This document shows, piece by piece, positions 38,469 to 48,575 of a stretch of DNA of 64,000 nucleotides. A model generated the notes under the pieces. The model did not search any database. It was not told where the DNA came from and saw only the letters and a list, made by a program, of their open reading frames with translations. A program made the position numbers and the translations under genes. Source of the stretch: Cyanoderma ruficeps (lineage: Eukaryota > Chordata > Aves > Passeriformes > Timaliidae); NCBI GenBank assembly GCA_008694505.1, contig VZDJ01000346.1:11029191-11093190 (forward strand), read 5' to 3'. The number at the start of each line of letters is the position of its first letter. The first letter of the stretch is position 1.

Positions 38469-38834
38469 GTGGTGATGGCAGATGATTGCCACAAAGCCAG
38501 CCACAACCTTTTTGCCACTACTGAGTGGAGAAAGAGGTCAGGAGGGGACTCACACTCTCACATCCGTGCAGCCAATGCCAACACACCTTCCACCCCCTTG
38601 CTATCCCCAGTGTTCCTGGAGGGAGGGGAGCAGGACAAGATCCTGTTTTCCCCAGTGCACCTAGAGGAAGAGGAGCAGACACTGAGGAAATCAGCTGGTG
38701 CCCCCCCTCTGGTATCCACTTCGACTCTGCCCTGTTGCCTCCTCTTGCTACTCACTGGTCTCTTCCTGCTGGCCCCCAGCAACCAGTGTGCTCTACCAGA
38801 AAGAGTTTCCAAAGGGGGTGAAGGGAGAAGGTGA
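38469..38834 (+). other. Unrecognised 121-codon frame with an in-frame 45-bp duplication
   Basis: The ATG-to-stop frame contains two adjacent copies of a 45-bp unit, starting at 38604 and 38649. They encode a 15-residue repeat beginning SPVFLE and then SPVHLE. A leucine-rich hydrophobic stretch (LPCCLLLLLTGLFLLA) lies near residues 87-102 and could be a membrane segment. A second plus-strand frame of 98 codons and an antisense frame of 93 codons overlap it. No splice, promoter or poly(A) evidence was found and no family recognised, so chance is the default reading. Confidence 0.15.
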
Positions 38835-39841
38835 CACAAAATCTGTCTTAGCTAGGCAAGGTAACTGGGAGTCTTGGAGGCTAGATCCCAGGAAAGCTAG
38901 AGAAGGCTGACCAGGGAGGACGTGGAACAGTCCTTCAAAAATACGTGCCAGGTGATGCAGTCCAAAAGAGCAAATTTAAAACACTGTGAGTCAAGGATAA
39001 AAGTTTACAAGTTTAATGTCACATCCCTGCAAAGTATTTCTGCAACTGAGTCTATTCACCTCACCAACACTGCACATCAGCCTCTTGCAGGTACACCATG
39101 CCTTCCACCCTGGGTTCTGCCTGGCAGAGATGACTTGCAGAAATGACTGCTGCATACCACAGAAATGTGCTGGATGGGTTTGATTTGTAGAGAGCCTATA
39201 ATTTGCTTCCTATCTCTTTTTAAATCCATTACATCCCTAACAAAGGAAACCATCAGCTGAAGTGATTTTGTCAGCCAAATTTGAGAAGCTGCATATTTTA
39301 TGACCATTAAAGTTTCCTGTAACTTCTCACTTGAATTTTTCCATGCCTAAGGACATGGGGTTTTTATTTCCCAAATTCCAAAGTAAGCATCAGCATTGAT
39401 AAAAACCTGTCAGCTCAACAGGAAAAGAACTGAGGATTTGTTCCCGGGGTTACTTCTACTCTTTTAATCTAATGGATGTTATGCATAAAACACACAGACA
39501 ATCACATAGTTACACTTAATGCCATTCCCATTTTTAACCACGTGGGTTTGGTTTGCATTACAGACAGAGGCAGTTGTTCAGCACTAGGAGAAGAAATATG
39601 TGTCCTAAAGCTTAATTTCACCCCAGTGGTTTTGGTATTTTCCAGGTCATGTAAGGTGCACACTTGTTTCAGGCCAAGAGGGTGCTGAACTTCAAATTCC
39701 CCTTGGGCATATTCTCACCTTCAGCAGAAGATGCCCAGGTGGGTCTAAGAGGAAGGAGTCTTACAGCAGCCTGATGCTGGTGTGTCAGCTTTCACTACCC
39801 ACACATTTTAAGTAGACCAATGCAGTGCTCTGTTGGGAGGG

Positions 39842-39897
39842 AGGGAGAGCAGCCACCTCTCTCCCTGGTGCTCCCACCAGGCAGGGAGAGCAGCCAG
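39842..39897 (+). repeat. Short direct repeat of a gggagagcagcca word
   Basis: The word gggagagcagcca occurs twice, 40 bases apart, in a purine-rich stretch. Confidence 0.7.
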
Positions 39898-40897
39898 CTA
39901 ACAGGTATCTTGAGATCCACTTTGCCAGATGGGATCCCAAGTGACTTGCTTTTACAAAACCCATAGTTTCTTCAGCAAATCACTCTTAGTTGGACACTTC
40001 CCTGCCATTTGTGTGTTTTTAAACTGCTGTCAGCATCTAAGCATTAAGAACAGCATGTTTTCCTCTGTGCTAAGCGGAGCACATAGCAGAGGCTTGGTCA
40101 AGAACCACAGGGATCACTAATGATTCTGTAGGGGTAGAATGAGTAGATGATTTGATGGAACTTTGTAGCAACATACAGAGTAACTCTTTTTAGCATTGCT
40201 TCTAAAACAGCTTTGTAGTCACATTCTGTGTATGTCCTTTCTCTGCATACATCTTTACCCTTCAGAAGGTTTTTTCTGTCTTATTTTCTGTCAATACAGA
40301 AATACAGTTCTGCTTATATGCTTTGATTCCTTATATGCTGATATAAAAAAAACCACAATTGAATGGCTACAATGCCTTCATCCCTATTCTGATTTTGTGG
40401 ATGTTAAGAAATCTGGGAGATTGTATTTTGTATTTTGGAATGCATTTCTCATCCTTCAATCCTTACCCTACTGCTCATAAAAGCCTTTGTCGATAAAAGG
40501 CAAAACCATGCATGCCCTGCTTCAAATGCTGCTTACCTTTCATAACTACATGCATCAACAATTTGGATAAATATTTTTTCCTGGAGTACGGAATGAGAGA
40601 AAGATGGGAAGAACCATATGTGACAAGTCTCAGTGAGTTCACTTGATGCATAGTGAAGGCATTCAAATACTTACAAAAGCAGGCAAAGAGGAGACAAAGA
40701 TGAAGTAAGAAGCATTGAGTGTTGATGATCAAAAGGGCCCCAATTGACTTCTTTTTAGGCAGGACAGGTTATTTTGTGACTACAGCTACTTAAAACAGGA
40801 TTTGACAGGATCCAGTCTTCTGTTAAACATTGGTGTGGCTCCATGCTAAGATGCCAAATTGCAAGAGTAAGTACAATTTTCATCAAAGAGCCCTGTT

Positions 40898-40912
40898 AAA
40901 AAAAAAAAAAAA
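40898..40912. repeat. A homopolymer
   Basis: Fifteen A residues with no recognised element body beside them. Confidence 0.85.
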
Positions 40913-41149
40913 GCAGATAAGAGACCATTTCCCATCTAATGTAGTTGAAGACCTGATCCTACAGAAAGCTGGCCATTCTGCAGAATAATCAACATTTCAA
41001 TAATTTTTCTTTTTTTTCTTTCCAATTCAAATTTTCTGAGATTAGTATCATATTCTTGACTCGCTCTGTGCCTTATGGCAGAGTTGTAAGTTGCCCTTCT
41101 TTCAGATGCTAGGCTTGCTATCCCTCCTGCCTTCCTAATTTATAAATTA

Positions 41150-41182
41150 TATATGTATATTTTATATATATATATATATATG
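41150..41182. repeat. (AT)n microsatellite
   Basis: An interrupted alternating AT run about 80 bases beyond the CR1 3' end at 41261. Confidence 0.88.
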
Positions 41183-41260
41183 TGATGTACTGTTTTATAT
41201 AAATTTCCTCATTCCTTTAAAGAAATAAAGAAAAGAAATTGATTAAAACACTTTTGTTTC

Positions 41261-42062
41261 TCATAGATATGTAGAGTCACAAAACCAGTTAGGTTTGAAA
41301 AGACCTTCAAGACTGAGTTCAAACATAAACCCAGCACTGCTAAGTCTATCACTAAACCATGGCCTTAAGTGTCACATCCACATGTCTTTTAAATACCTCC
41401 AGGGTATTCCCTGGCAGCCTGTTCCAAAGCATAACAACCCTTTTGGTGAAGAAATGTTTCTAAATATCCAATCTAAACCAAGGAGGTCAGTCCCTCTCAA
41501 ACAATCGCTTGTTACTTGGGAAAAGACACTGACTTCCATCTCTCAGGTAGTTGTAGAGAATGATAGTGTCACTCCCAAACCTCCTTTTTCTCCAGGCTAA
41601 ACACCCCAAGCTCCCTCAGCTGCTCCTCATGGGACTTGCACTCCAGACCCTTCACCACCTCCATAGTTATTCTCTGGACTCACTCCAGCACCTCAATGTC
41701 CTTACTGAACTGGTTGGCCCAGAACTGGACACAGCACTTGAGGTGTGGCCTCACCAGTGCCCCATTCAGGGGGACAATCCCTGCCCTGGTCCTGCTGGCC
41801 ACACTATTGCTGATCCAGGCCAGGATGCCATTGGCCTTCTTGGCCACCTGGGCACACACTGGCTCATGTTCAGCTGCCATCAACCAGCACTCTCAGCTCC
41901 TTTTCCACTGGGCAACTTTTCAACCACTCTGTCCCCTGCAGGACCCAGCACCTGGCCTTGTTGAACCTCATACAGCTGGCCTCAGCCCAGTCTGTCCTGA
42001 CCGCTCTGAAGAGCCTTCATTTCCTCAGCAGATCAACACTGCAACTCAACTTGGTGCTGTAT
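41261..42062 (-). mobile_element. CR1 LINE, 5'-truncated, about 800 bp (antisense)
   Basis: This is the longest CR1 copy in the window. On the plus strand it opens with the reverse complement of the CR1 3' terminus (tcatagatatgtagag, then ggtttgaaaagacc). It continues through the 3' region (ggcagcctgttccaaagcat, ccaggctaaacaccccaagc) into ORF2 sequence (ggcccagaactggacacagc, aggatgccattggccttctt). It ends abruptly near 42062, consistent with 5' truncation. The sense direction is minus. The long plus-strand frames at 41560-42079 (134 and 147 codons) are reverse-complement shadows of this element. Confidence 0.95.
41680..41883 (-). pseudogene. CR1 ORF2 C-terminal remnant (post-RT region)
   Basis: The minus-strand frame contains signatures of the CR1 ORF2 region downstream of the reverse transcriptase domain: [27 protein letters not shown] and KDIEVLE. 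It is open for 67 codons but lacks both the catalytic domains and the true C-terminus in one frame. It is a dead fragment within the antisense CR1. Confidence 0.88.
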
Positions 42063-42540
42063 GGAAGGAAAAAACTTGAGATATTTTTTCTAAATTTCAT
42101 CTCCAATTCATTTTTGATATTTTCAAGACAGTAATTCTGAATTCAAAAAAATCAGAGCATTTATCAATATTACCTTCAACTGAAATCTGAAATTAAATAT
42201 TTTATTCCATCTCCACCAAGTGTTCTCTATCTCAAAAGTAGTCCAGAGCTGGCAGTTCAGATCTAGTATTCTCACACACAGAGATTTCTTTCTTATCACC
42301 CTCCTTCTTATATTGCCTCACTATAACATTTCCCTGTGATTTTGCAGATGAACCTTTGAGCTTGGGCTAATGAGCAAAGCAGGATTAATCACCTGCAGGA
42401 CAGAATTCTCTCTTTTTGCTTCACTCTTAGGAGTAAAGACAGCTTCTTTGAAAGAGCGGATTGCTGTTTCTGATCTCTTCAGTTCACTTTGTCTGTGATT
42501 ATGATCCTTCCAGCTGTTTATTTCCAGAGAAACGGTCATT
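42063..42540. other. Unique DNA between CR1 and LTR-like region
   Basis: AT-rich sequence. The antisense 72-codon frame at 42321-42539 is unrecognised. No repeat landmarks. Confidence 0.4.
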
Positions 42541-43000
42541 TGCCTACAAAATTGAAAGAGAACAAAGTCATCAAAGCAAAACTATTTATTGATATAAACA
42601 AGTAAGCCGAGTCAGGCACATCTCACTGAGGAGGCGCACCTCTCTCTAAAATGCACAAACTTTTAGATACTTCCTTTACTGGTGGGGTCCCTGTCCCTTT
42701 TTCCCTTTGGCTAAGTACTCAGTACTCAGTACTCAATGTACTTTTGGCTAAGTACATTGTTTCTGGCCACCTACCATGCTCAAACTGACACCTCCTTTCC
42801 CTTCCCCTTTCTATCCCTTTCAGAACTAAGGACTCTAAGTTACAAACATCACTTCACTCCTCTTTTTCTCCCCTCCATGTTCAGGAGGCCTGGTCTTCTG
42901 CTAGCTACATCTTTGCCTACACGACATAAGGACACATTCTTGTGGCTGAAACAGTGGCTGAAGCAAAACATTATTTTATCTTCACACGAATCTATGCTAG
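42541..43000 (-). mobile_element. Probable endogenous retrovirus LTR (antisense, boundaries approximate)
   Basis: On the minus strand the region resembles a retroviral U3-R-U5. A TCAATAAATAG polyadenylation-signal word lies near 42583-42593, preceded by a cagtgagatgtgcctgactc block as seen in R regions. The left edge tgcctaca provides the expected terminal dinucleotide. I could not fix the right edge and saw no target duplication. The internal stretch includes a tandem agtactc repeat at 42714-42735. The family is unidentified; the call rests on architecture and on a weak memory match. Confidence 0.4.
42714..42735 (+). repeat. (AGTACTC)3 short tandem repeat
   Basis: Three heptamer units; the following sequence repeats the flanking word ttttggctaagtac, so a longer local duplication is present too. 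Confidence 0.85.
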
Positions 43001-43111
43001 AGTTAACTTAATTTTTTCTGTTTTCTGACTTAGTTTTAAAAGTCTTTTAGGCCAGTATGGAATATTAAAGTTACTTAAAGTTGCAATATTTGTAAGAGAA
43101 AGCATTAAAAT

Positions 43112-43287
43112 AGGCTCCCTAGAGAAGTGGTCACAGTACCATGCCTGCCAGAGTTTGGCAAGAAATGTTTGGACGATGCTGTCAGGCACAAGCTGGGATA
43201 TTTAGGGCTGTTGGGTGCAGAGCCAGGAGCTGGACTAGATGATCTTTGTGGATCCCTTCCAACTCATGATATTCTATGATTCTATGA
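43112..43287 (+). mobile_element. CR1 LINE 3' end fragment (sense)
   Basis: A short 5'-truncated copy. It runs from aggctccctagagaagtggt through the gagccaggagctggactaga word and gatgatctttgtggatccct to a well-kept end of two tandem ATTCTATG-type units. It belongs to the same 3' UTR type as the copy at 26228-26746. Confidence 0.95.
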
Positions 43288-44577
43288 AGAATAAAATGCG
43301 AAAGTCCCTCAGAAGTATTTGCAATGTGGAAATAGAGAAGAGGAAGGCCGTGGTCCCCATCAGTTTGAATGAATGTAGAGCAACGCATAGACAAGATTCT
43401 GTTTACTTCTCCCTCCTAGAAACCAGAATGGTCAGTGAGATAAATGATGACAGACACTGGAAAGGACAGGTGGAGCACAGTTAAGTAAGCTTGACGGATC
43501 AGGGAACGTACAGTCTTCCAAAACCAAATGCTGACATGCAGATCTGTGACCTTTTTAATGAACTTGGGAGTAGACAAAGAATACAGCAGCTTACAGTGTT
43601 TTGAAGAGTTCTTTTCCAGTGTGATTTAGTTATTCTTAGTGTTGACATACAAACAGAAAAAATACACATATCCAAACATCTACAAAGGACTAAGGGTGCT
43701 GTGCAGCATCCAGATACTTTTAGCAACAATAGTTTTTAAACTGCAAAGTAGAAGCAGTTTTCAAAGCAGAATTGTGAACAGTGATAATTTTAGAAGTAAT
43801 GAAGATCCCTCAGAAGCAGCAGCAGGAGGTATCTCAGTGGGCAAACAGTGTCATGGTCAGAGCCTGACCCCAGAAAGAAACAACAGGCTGAACAGCAGAA
43901 GAGTAGCTGAAAGTTACAGTCAACAATCCTTTTCTACCAATTCTGATGCCATTATGGTAAAATTATGACCAACGTTATTATTTACTGAACAGACTTATGT
44001 AATTGCAAATGAAAATTCTGAAAATTAATGGATTTATATAGGTGTGCATGTATATATATTTTTTCAGTGTCACAAAAATAATTTATGGACTTTTAATGAA
44101 AAAGAAGAAAGAAAAGGGGGTTATCCAGCTTTTTAAAATTAGAAAATTTAATTTTGGAGCATTGCTGCACAAAAGCATTTAACATATACTTTAGTGTAGA
44201 GTTCACTCGAAGTGTGTAAATAATCTTGGAAAAATTGGTGCCAAGAGAATTTTAGTCTGAAAATCAGTTTTCATGAAAGTACAAATATAGAGTTGGGAAG
44301 ATTCATATATTAGACCTCAAACTGACCACTTTAAGGAAAAGCACAACCATGAGTTCAAGCACACAGGGCCTATCAGCCAGACCTCTATATGCAGAGGGAA
44401 GACCTCTGCTGGACCAGCCTACAGCAAGTGTTCACAACACAAGTATCCACAAGAGATATGCAAATACACAGATATGGAACTGTGCCTGTATAACACAACT
44501 CACTGATTCTTGGGCCATCCCAGGGGAAGAAAAGTATTAGTATGCAAGGCCTATACATAATAATATAATAATAATAA
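43288..44577. other. Unique DNA, no gene seen
   Basis: AT-rich sequence with a short ATA-repeat at its right end (44559-44580). The 109-codon frame at 43639-43968 is unrecognised and lacks flanking splice signals. Confidence 0.4.
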
Positions 44578-44842
44578 AATCACAGAACTGTTTTGGTTGG
44601 AAGGAACCCTTAAAAGCCATCTAGTCCCAACTCCCCTGCCATGGGCATGGATACCAGCTTGCCCAGAGCCCATCAAACATGGCCTCGAATGCTTCCAGGC
44701 ATGGGAAAACTCTGGGCAACTTGTTCCAGGCTTTCACCACCCTCATCGCAAAAAACTTCTCGCCTATATCCAAACGAAATCGACCCTCCCTCAGTTTAAA
44801 GCCATTATGTCATAAATCCTACACTGGCCTGATAAAAAAACC
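44578..44842 (-). mobile_element. CR1 LINE 3' end fragment (antisense)
   Basis: Plus-strand landmarks are the reverse complement of a CR1 3' region: cacagaactgttttggttgg, cccctgccatgggcatggat, aacttgttccaggctttcac and cctcagtttaaagccattat. It lies immediately beside the CpG island and is moderately diverged. The 72-codon frame at 44597-44815 is a shadow. Confidence 0.92.
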
Positions 44843-44919
44843 GTGTGGCCTAACTAACGACACTGGTTAAAACTGTTCCATAGATTACACCTGAACTCCA
44901 TATCCTTTTTATCCTACCG

Positions 44920-45310
44920 GTGGATGGGTCTGGTGCTAGAAAGACCGCTGCCAGAGTTGGCTGGAGCTCCCGCGGAAGTCACTGCTCCGTGACCGCCGCG
45001 CTGTGCTGCGCCTGCAGCAGAGCGGGGCCCGGCGGGCCCTCAGCGCCGGCGCCACAGCGGCCTCTGCCGGCACCGCCCGCCCGCGCCGGGGCCGGAGGAG
45101 CTGAAGGCGCCGTAGCAGCTGCCCTGGCGTCGTTTCCGAACACAGGGAATTACAAGCGGCTGGTGAACGATTGCCGCCCACCCCACCGACTGTGAGCTCC
45201 GCAACTCGGCGGGTGCTGCGTGCTCAGGTGCGCAGCTTGGAAGCCGAGCCGAAGGAATCAGGCTGGTGACGCGAGTGCTCGCGGCCCGGCTCAGGCTCTG
45301 CCTTAAGAGA
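44920..45310. promoter_or_regulatory. CpG island
   Basis: This is the only strongly GC- and CpG-rich stretch in the window. I counted 17 CpG dinucleotides in the 120 bases 45001-45120, whereas most of the window has almost none. CpG islands in birds mark promoters of housekeeping, developmental and lncRNA genes. No TATA box is evident. Open frames of 81-114 codons cross the island on both strands, but GC-rich DNA lacks stop codons, so these are weak evidence for coding. A splice-donor-like site (gggcag|gtaaaa) follows on the plus strand at 45509/45510. Alternatives are a GC-rich repeat relic or a methylation-free orphan island. Confidence 0.7.
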
Positions 45311-46470
45311 CTCGTCTCCATAAGATGTAAAGGTCCCACTGTTTTGGCCCAGTTCAGCAGTCTATTCCTGTTCAGGGTACTCACGCCAGCCTGCTACTAA
45401 CTTCTTTTTATAGGCAAAAAAATTATGTAAAAACCCAGCAGTCCCCATCCATAACTTGGCCGTGTGCAGGTGCTGAGGCAGGTCCGTCTAGGGCGAGCTC
45501 ACGGGGCAGGTAAAAACAGGAGAAAGAGAAACAAGAGCTGTGAAAATGAGAAAACTTGCCGAGGAGTGTAGCATCATCAATCAGCTGCTAATCTGCCAAC
45601 AGTTCATCCCGCGGCTCAGATTAGTGTCCTTTCACTAATGCCAAACAGGTACGTCCACATGAATGAACAGATAAACAATAAAACGTGTTGTATGCATTCT
45701 GCCAGAAATCAAGAAAAACTGTTTTCTCTTTCCCACAGTTTGCATTTGTCTGACCAAATTCAGAGTGTGTGACCAAATGCTGATATGTAGATCTGTGAAT
45801 CCCCTGTGTTTAATTAACACTTTAATTTACTAATTTACAATTTATTGGCCTATTCAGTAAATATTATTTACACATTCTGGAGCAACTCAAGCTGCAGGAG
45901 TGATCCTTTGGAAGTAAACTTGGAAGTGGATCGTTCAGCTGACAGAGCTGCTATAGCAGCATAGCAACACCATCAATCTGAATGAAAATCCAGGGACTGA
46001 CAAGTTCTGAGGTATATATTACATATATATGAGACTGACAAGCCCTTGAGGTATATATTAGAAAAAACACTGTTTTGGTCACCTATATTAACATAGTATC
46101 CAGTGGCATTTGAGCTGGGACAGGGTTATGCGATGCTGGAGATTGAATAACCTTTCAATAGGAATGATGTTTCATTCTTAAGATGTAGAGAAATTGAAAT
46201 CAAAGTGTGAGTAACATGTGATACTAACACCAGAGGCACACAGACTGTAGAAATGTCACAATAATAGCCAATCCTGTATCAGACTTGCACTGTCACGATA
46301 TACAACCAGATCAGCCAAGACCAGCCTAGAACCAAAGTTTTATTCCAGCTGACAGCTCCAACTGGTGAGACTTAACTGTTGTGAGAGATCCTCTATTTGT
46401 TGTTATCTCTTTTGTTCCCAGCCTCAGAGGCAGAGGGTGTACAAAACATGTTTCCCATTCCTACACTTCA
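45311..46470. other. Flank of CpG island, unique DNA
   Basis: Moderately CpG-rich until about 45620, then ordinary AT-rich sequence. It contains the possible donor at 45509/45510 and a 38-bp tandem duplication (45995-46071). No downstream exon was recognised. Confidence 0.4.
45995..46071 (+). repeat. 38-bp tandem duplication
   Basis: The word gactgacaag followed by a gaggtatatatta word occurs at 45995 and again at 46033, giving two near-identical copies. Confidence 0.85.
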
Positions 46471-46810
46471 GCCACAATAACCCCAGGCAGTGCTACAGGC
46501 CTGGGGAAGGGTGGCTGCAAAGCTGTCCAGGGGAAAAGGATGGGGGTGGGGATGCTTGTCAACCGCTGGCTAAATCCAGGGGAGATTCAGGTTGGATATC
46601 AGGCGGAATATCTTCACAGAAAGGGTTGTTAAACATTGGAATGGGCTGCCCAGGGAAGTGGTGGTATCACCATCCCTGGAGGTATTAGAGAAATGACTCA
46701 TGGCATTTAGTGTCCTAGTCTAGTTGACATGGTGTTTGGTCAAAGGTTGAACTTGATGATCTCAGAGGTCTTTTCTAACCTAAATGATTATTTGATCCTC
46801 TGATTCTGTA
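46471..46810 (+). mobile_element. CR1 LINE with internal deletion (sense)
   Basis: The 5' part (46471-46570) matches CR1 ORF2 sequence (gccacaataaccccaggcag, gcctggggaagggtggctgc, then a block ending accgctggctaaa). At about 46575 it jumps directly to 3' sequence that normally lies several hundred bases further on (ggggagattcaggttggata, ggaatgggctgcccagggaa, gaacttgatgatctcagagg), ending in a decayed attctgta. The missing middle shows an internal deletion or a template jump. Confidence 0.9.
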
Positions 46811-47931
46811 AACATGGCATTGAAACTTGGTGGAACCTAGAATAGTGGCCTGGGATAGGTCTTGTTCAATAACATACCTCCAGCATGCTGACATCTGCTT
46901 TGCCTGTCACAAGTTGACTGATAATAAATTTTTTTTTGATTCCAGTAGTTCTCCCAAGCCATTCCTGACAATCTTGTACACTGTATAGACTGAGTCATAA
47001 AGACTGTAAACAAATGCAATAAACAAAGCATGTTTATTTGAATTATTTCCTATTTAATTTTCAATTTTGTTTCTACTGTAAAGGCTGGATTTGCCAAACA
47101 TATCTCTGACAAATATCTAATACTTGGAAAATTCTTCAGAGTTCAAGTTCCTGAAGGTGAAAAGTTTCAAAGTTGTGCAGCCATACCCTGTATACTTTTT
47201 CTGCCCAAAGAATTTTTTCCGGAGAATTCTTTCATATGGGCCTCATTTTTTTCCCTGGACTTTTAAAGTTAGTAACAAGTAATTTTTAGTAGTTTCAGCT
47301 CATGGGTCTTGGTGTATTTATTCAACAACATAAAAGAGCCTCTCATCATCCAGTTTTGTTAGTGTCTCATAGCTCTAATCTTGCCCTAGTTTGTGAATGT
47401 TTTATTTATCAACAGCAGGCTGCACAAACAGCCTCCTCTCGGAGGGATTCCAAATACAGGCTCAGTCCAAGAGGATGCAGCTTCTCCAGGGCATCCCTAC
47501 CTCCCCCATTTTTATTTTTGTCAGCTACGCCCTCCCTCTTAAAGGGCCTTTAAGTCCTCATTTTTCCCTGACAGTATTTTTTTTTTCACTAAGAAACATT
47601 GCCATGACACATAGTTATAATTAGTTTCTCCTTTCTTCTGCAAACTATGACTACAAATCATGCACACAAATCTTGCAGCATTATTGGGAAGTGTCCATGA
47701 TGGTATGACTCATTTCTCAGCTGAGATTGTAAACTAGGGCTTTGCATTTTTCTCATCTTTCAATAAAAATAATCTAGGAAAAGGAACAGTCTGAAGTATC
47801 AAGACAGGAGGAACAACAGAAACCCTGAAAGTAATTTGAGCATATATCACATGTAACAATATATTTGTACGTTGGCCTTTATGGTGCTTTATGGCACCAT
47901 AAAGAGAACAGGCAGACATGCCAAGTGTGTG
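46811..47931. other. Unique DNA, no gene seen
   Basis: AT-rich with a T-run near 46929-46936 and another near 47577-47586. Frames at 47302-47553 and 47397-47624 overlap and are unrecognised. Confidence 0.4.
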
Positions 47932-48575
47932 AAAAGTTGGACATGACCCAGCACTGTGCAGTTGCAGCCCAGAAAACCAACATACCCTGGGCTGCCTCAA
48001 ATGAAATGTGACTGGCAAATCAAGGAGGTTATTTTCTACTCCACCCCTACAAGACCTCCCCAGCGTACTGTGTTCAACTCTGGGGAGGGAGGATGTGGAC
48101 CTCCTGCAGCGAGTCCAGAAAAGGGATGAGAAGTTGATTGGAGGGCTGGAGCACCTCTCCCAAGAGGACAAGCTGAGATAGTTGGGAGTTGTTCATACTA
48201 AAGAAGGGAAGTCTCCATGTAGGTCTTATAGCAGCCTCTCTGTACTTAAAGTGGTTTATAAGAAAGATAGGGACAGATTTTTTAGCAGGGTCTGTTGCAA
48301 TACAACATTGCATAGGTAATGGTTTTAAACTGAAGAAGGGCAATTTCGATTAGGTATATGGCATACATTTTTTATGAGGAGAGTGGTATAACACTGGCAC
48401 AGGTTGCCCAGAGAGGTGGCAGATGCCCCATTCATGGGAGCATTGAAAGTTAGTTTGGAATGGGGCTCTAAGAAATTTGATCTCATTAAAGATGTCCCTG
48501 CTCAGTGCAAGGAGAATTGGACAAGAAAACCAGCAGAAGTTCCTTCTAATAGAAACTATTGTATGATTCTATGAT
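47932..48575 (+). mobile_element. CR1 LINE, 5'-truncated, about 640 bp (sense)
   Basis: The copy starts in ORF2 (gttggacatgacccagcact, gcagcccagaaaaccaacat, ccctgggctgcctcaaatga). It runs through gtactgtgttcaactctggg, gggctggagcacctctccca and caggttgcccagagaggtgg to a terminal tatgattctatga. It is well diverged with many small indels. The 145-codon minus frame at 47734-48171 is its shadow. Confidence 0.93.

Larger units (their letters stand above)
34001..41260. other. Unique DNA, scattered unrecognised frames
   Basis: About 7 kb without a recognisable gene. Somewhat GC-richer patches occur at 35430-35870, 36460-36810 and 38470-38910. They hold overlapping frames in two or three registers, which is the signature of fewer stop codons rather than of coding selection. 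Small repeats lie at 37246-37300, 38604-38690 and 39842-39897. An A-run lies at 40898-40912 and an AT microsatellite at 41150-41182. Confidence 0.4.

Noticed and set aside
41560..42079. Plus-strand frames of 134 and 147 codons
   Set aside because: They lie wholly in an antisense CR1. The minus strand carries the genuine ORF2 remnant, so these are shadows.
47734..48171. Minus-strand frame of 145 codons
   Set aside because: It covers the 5' half of a sense CR1 (47932-48575) and is its reverse complement.
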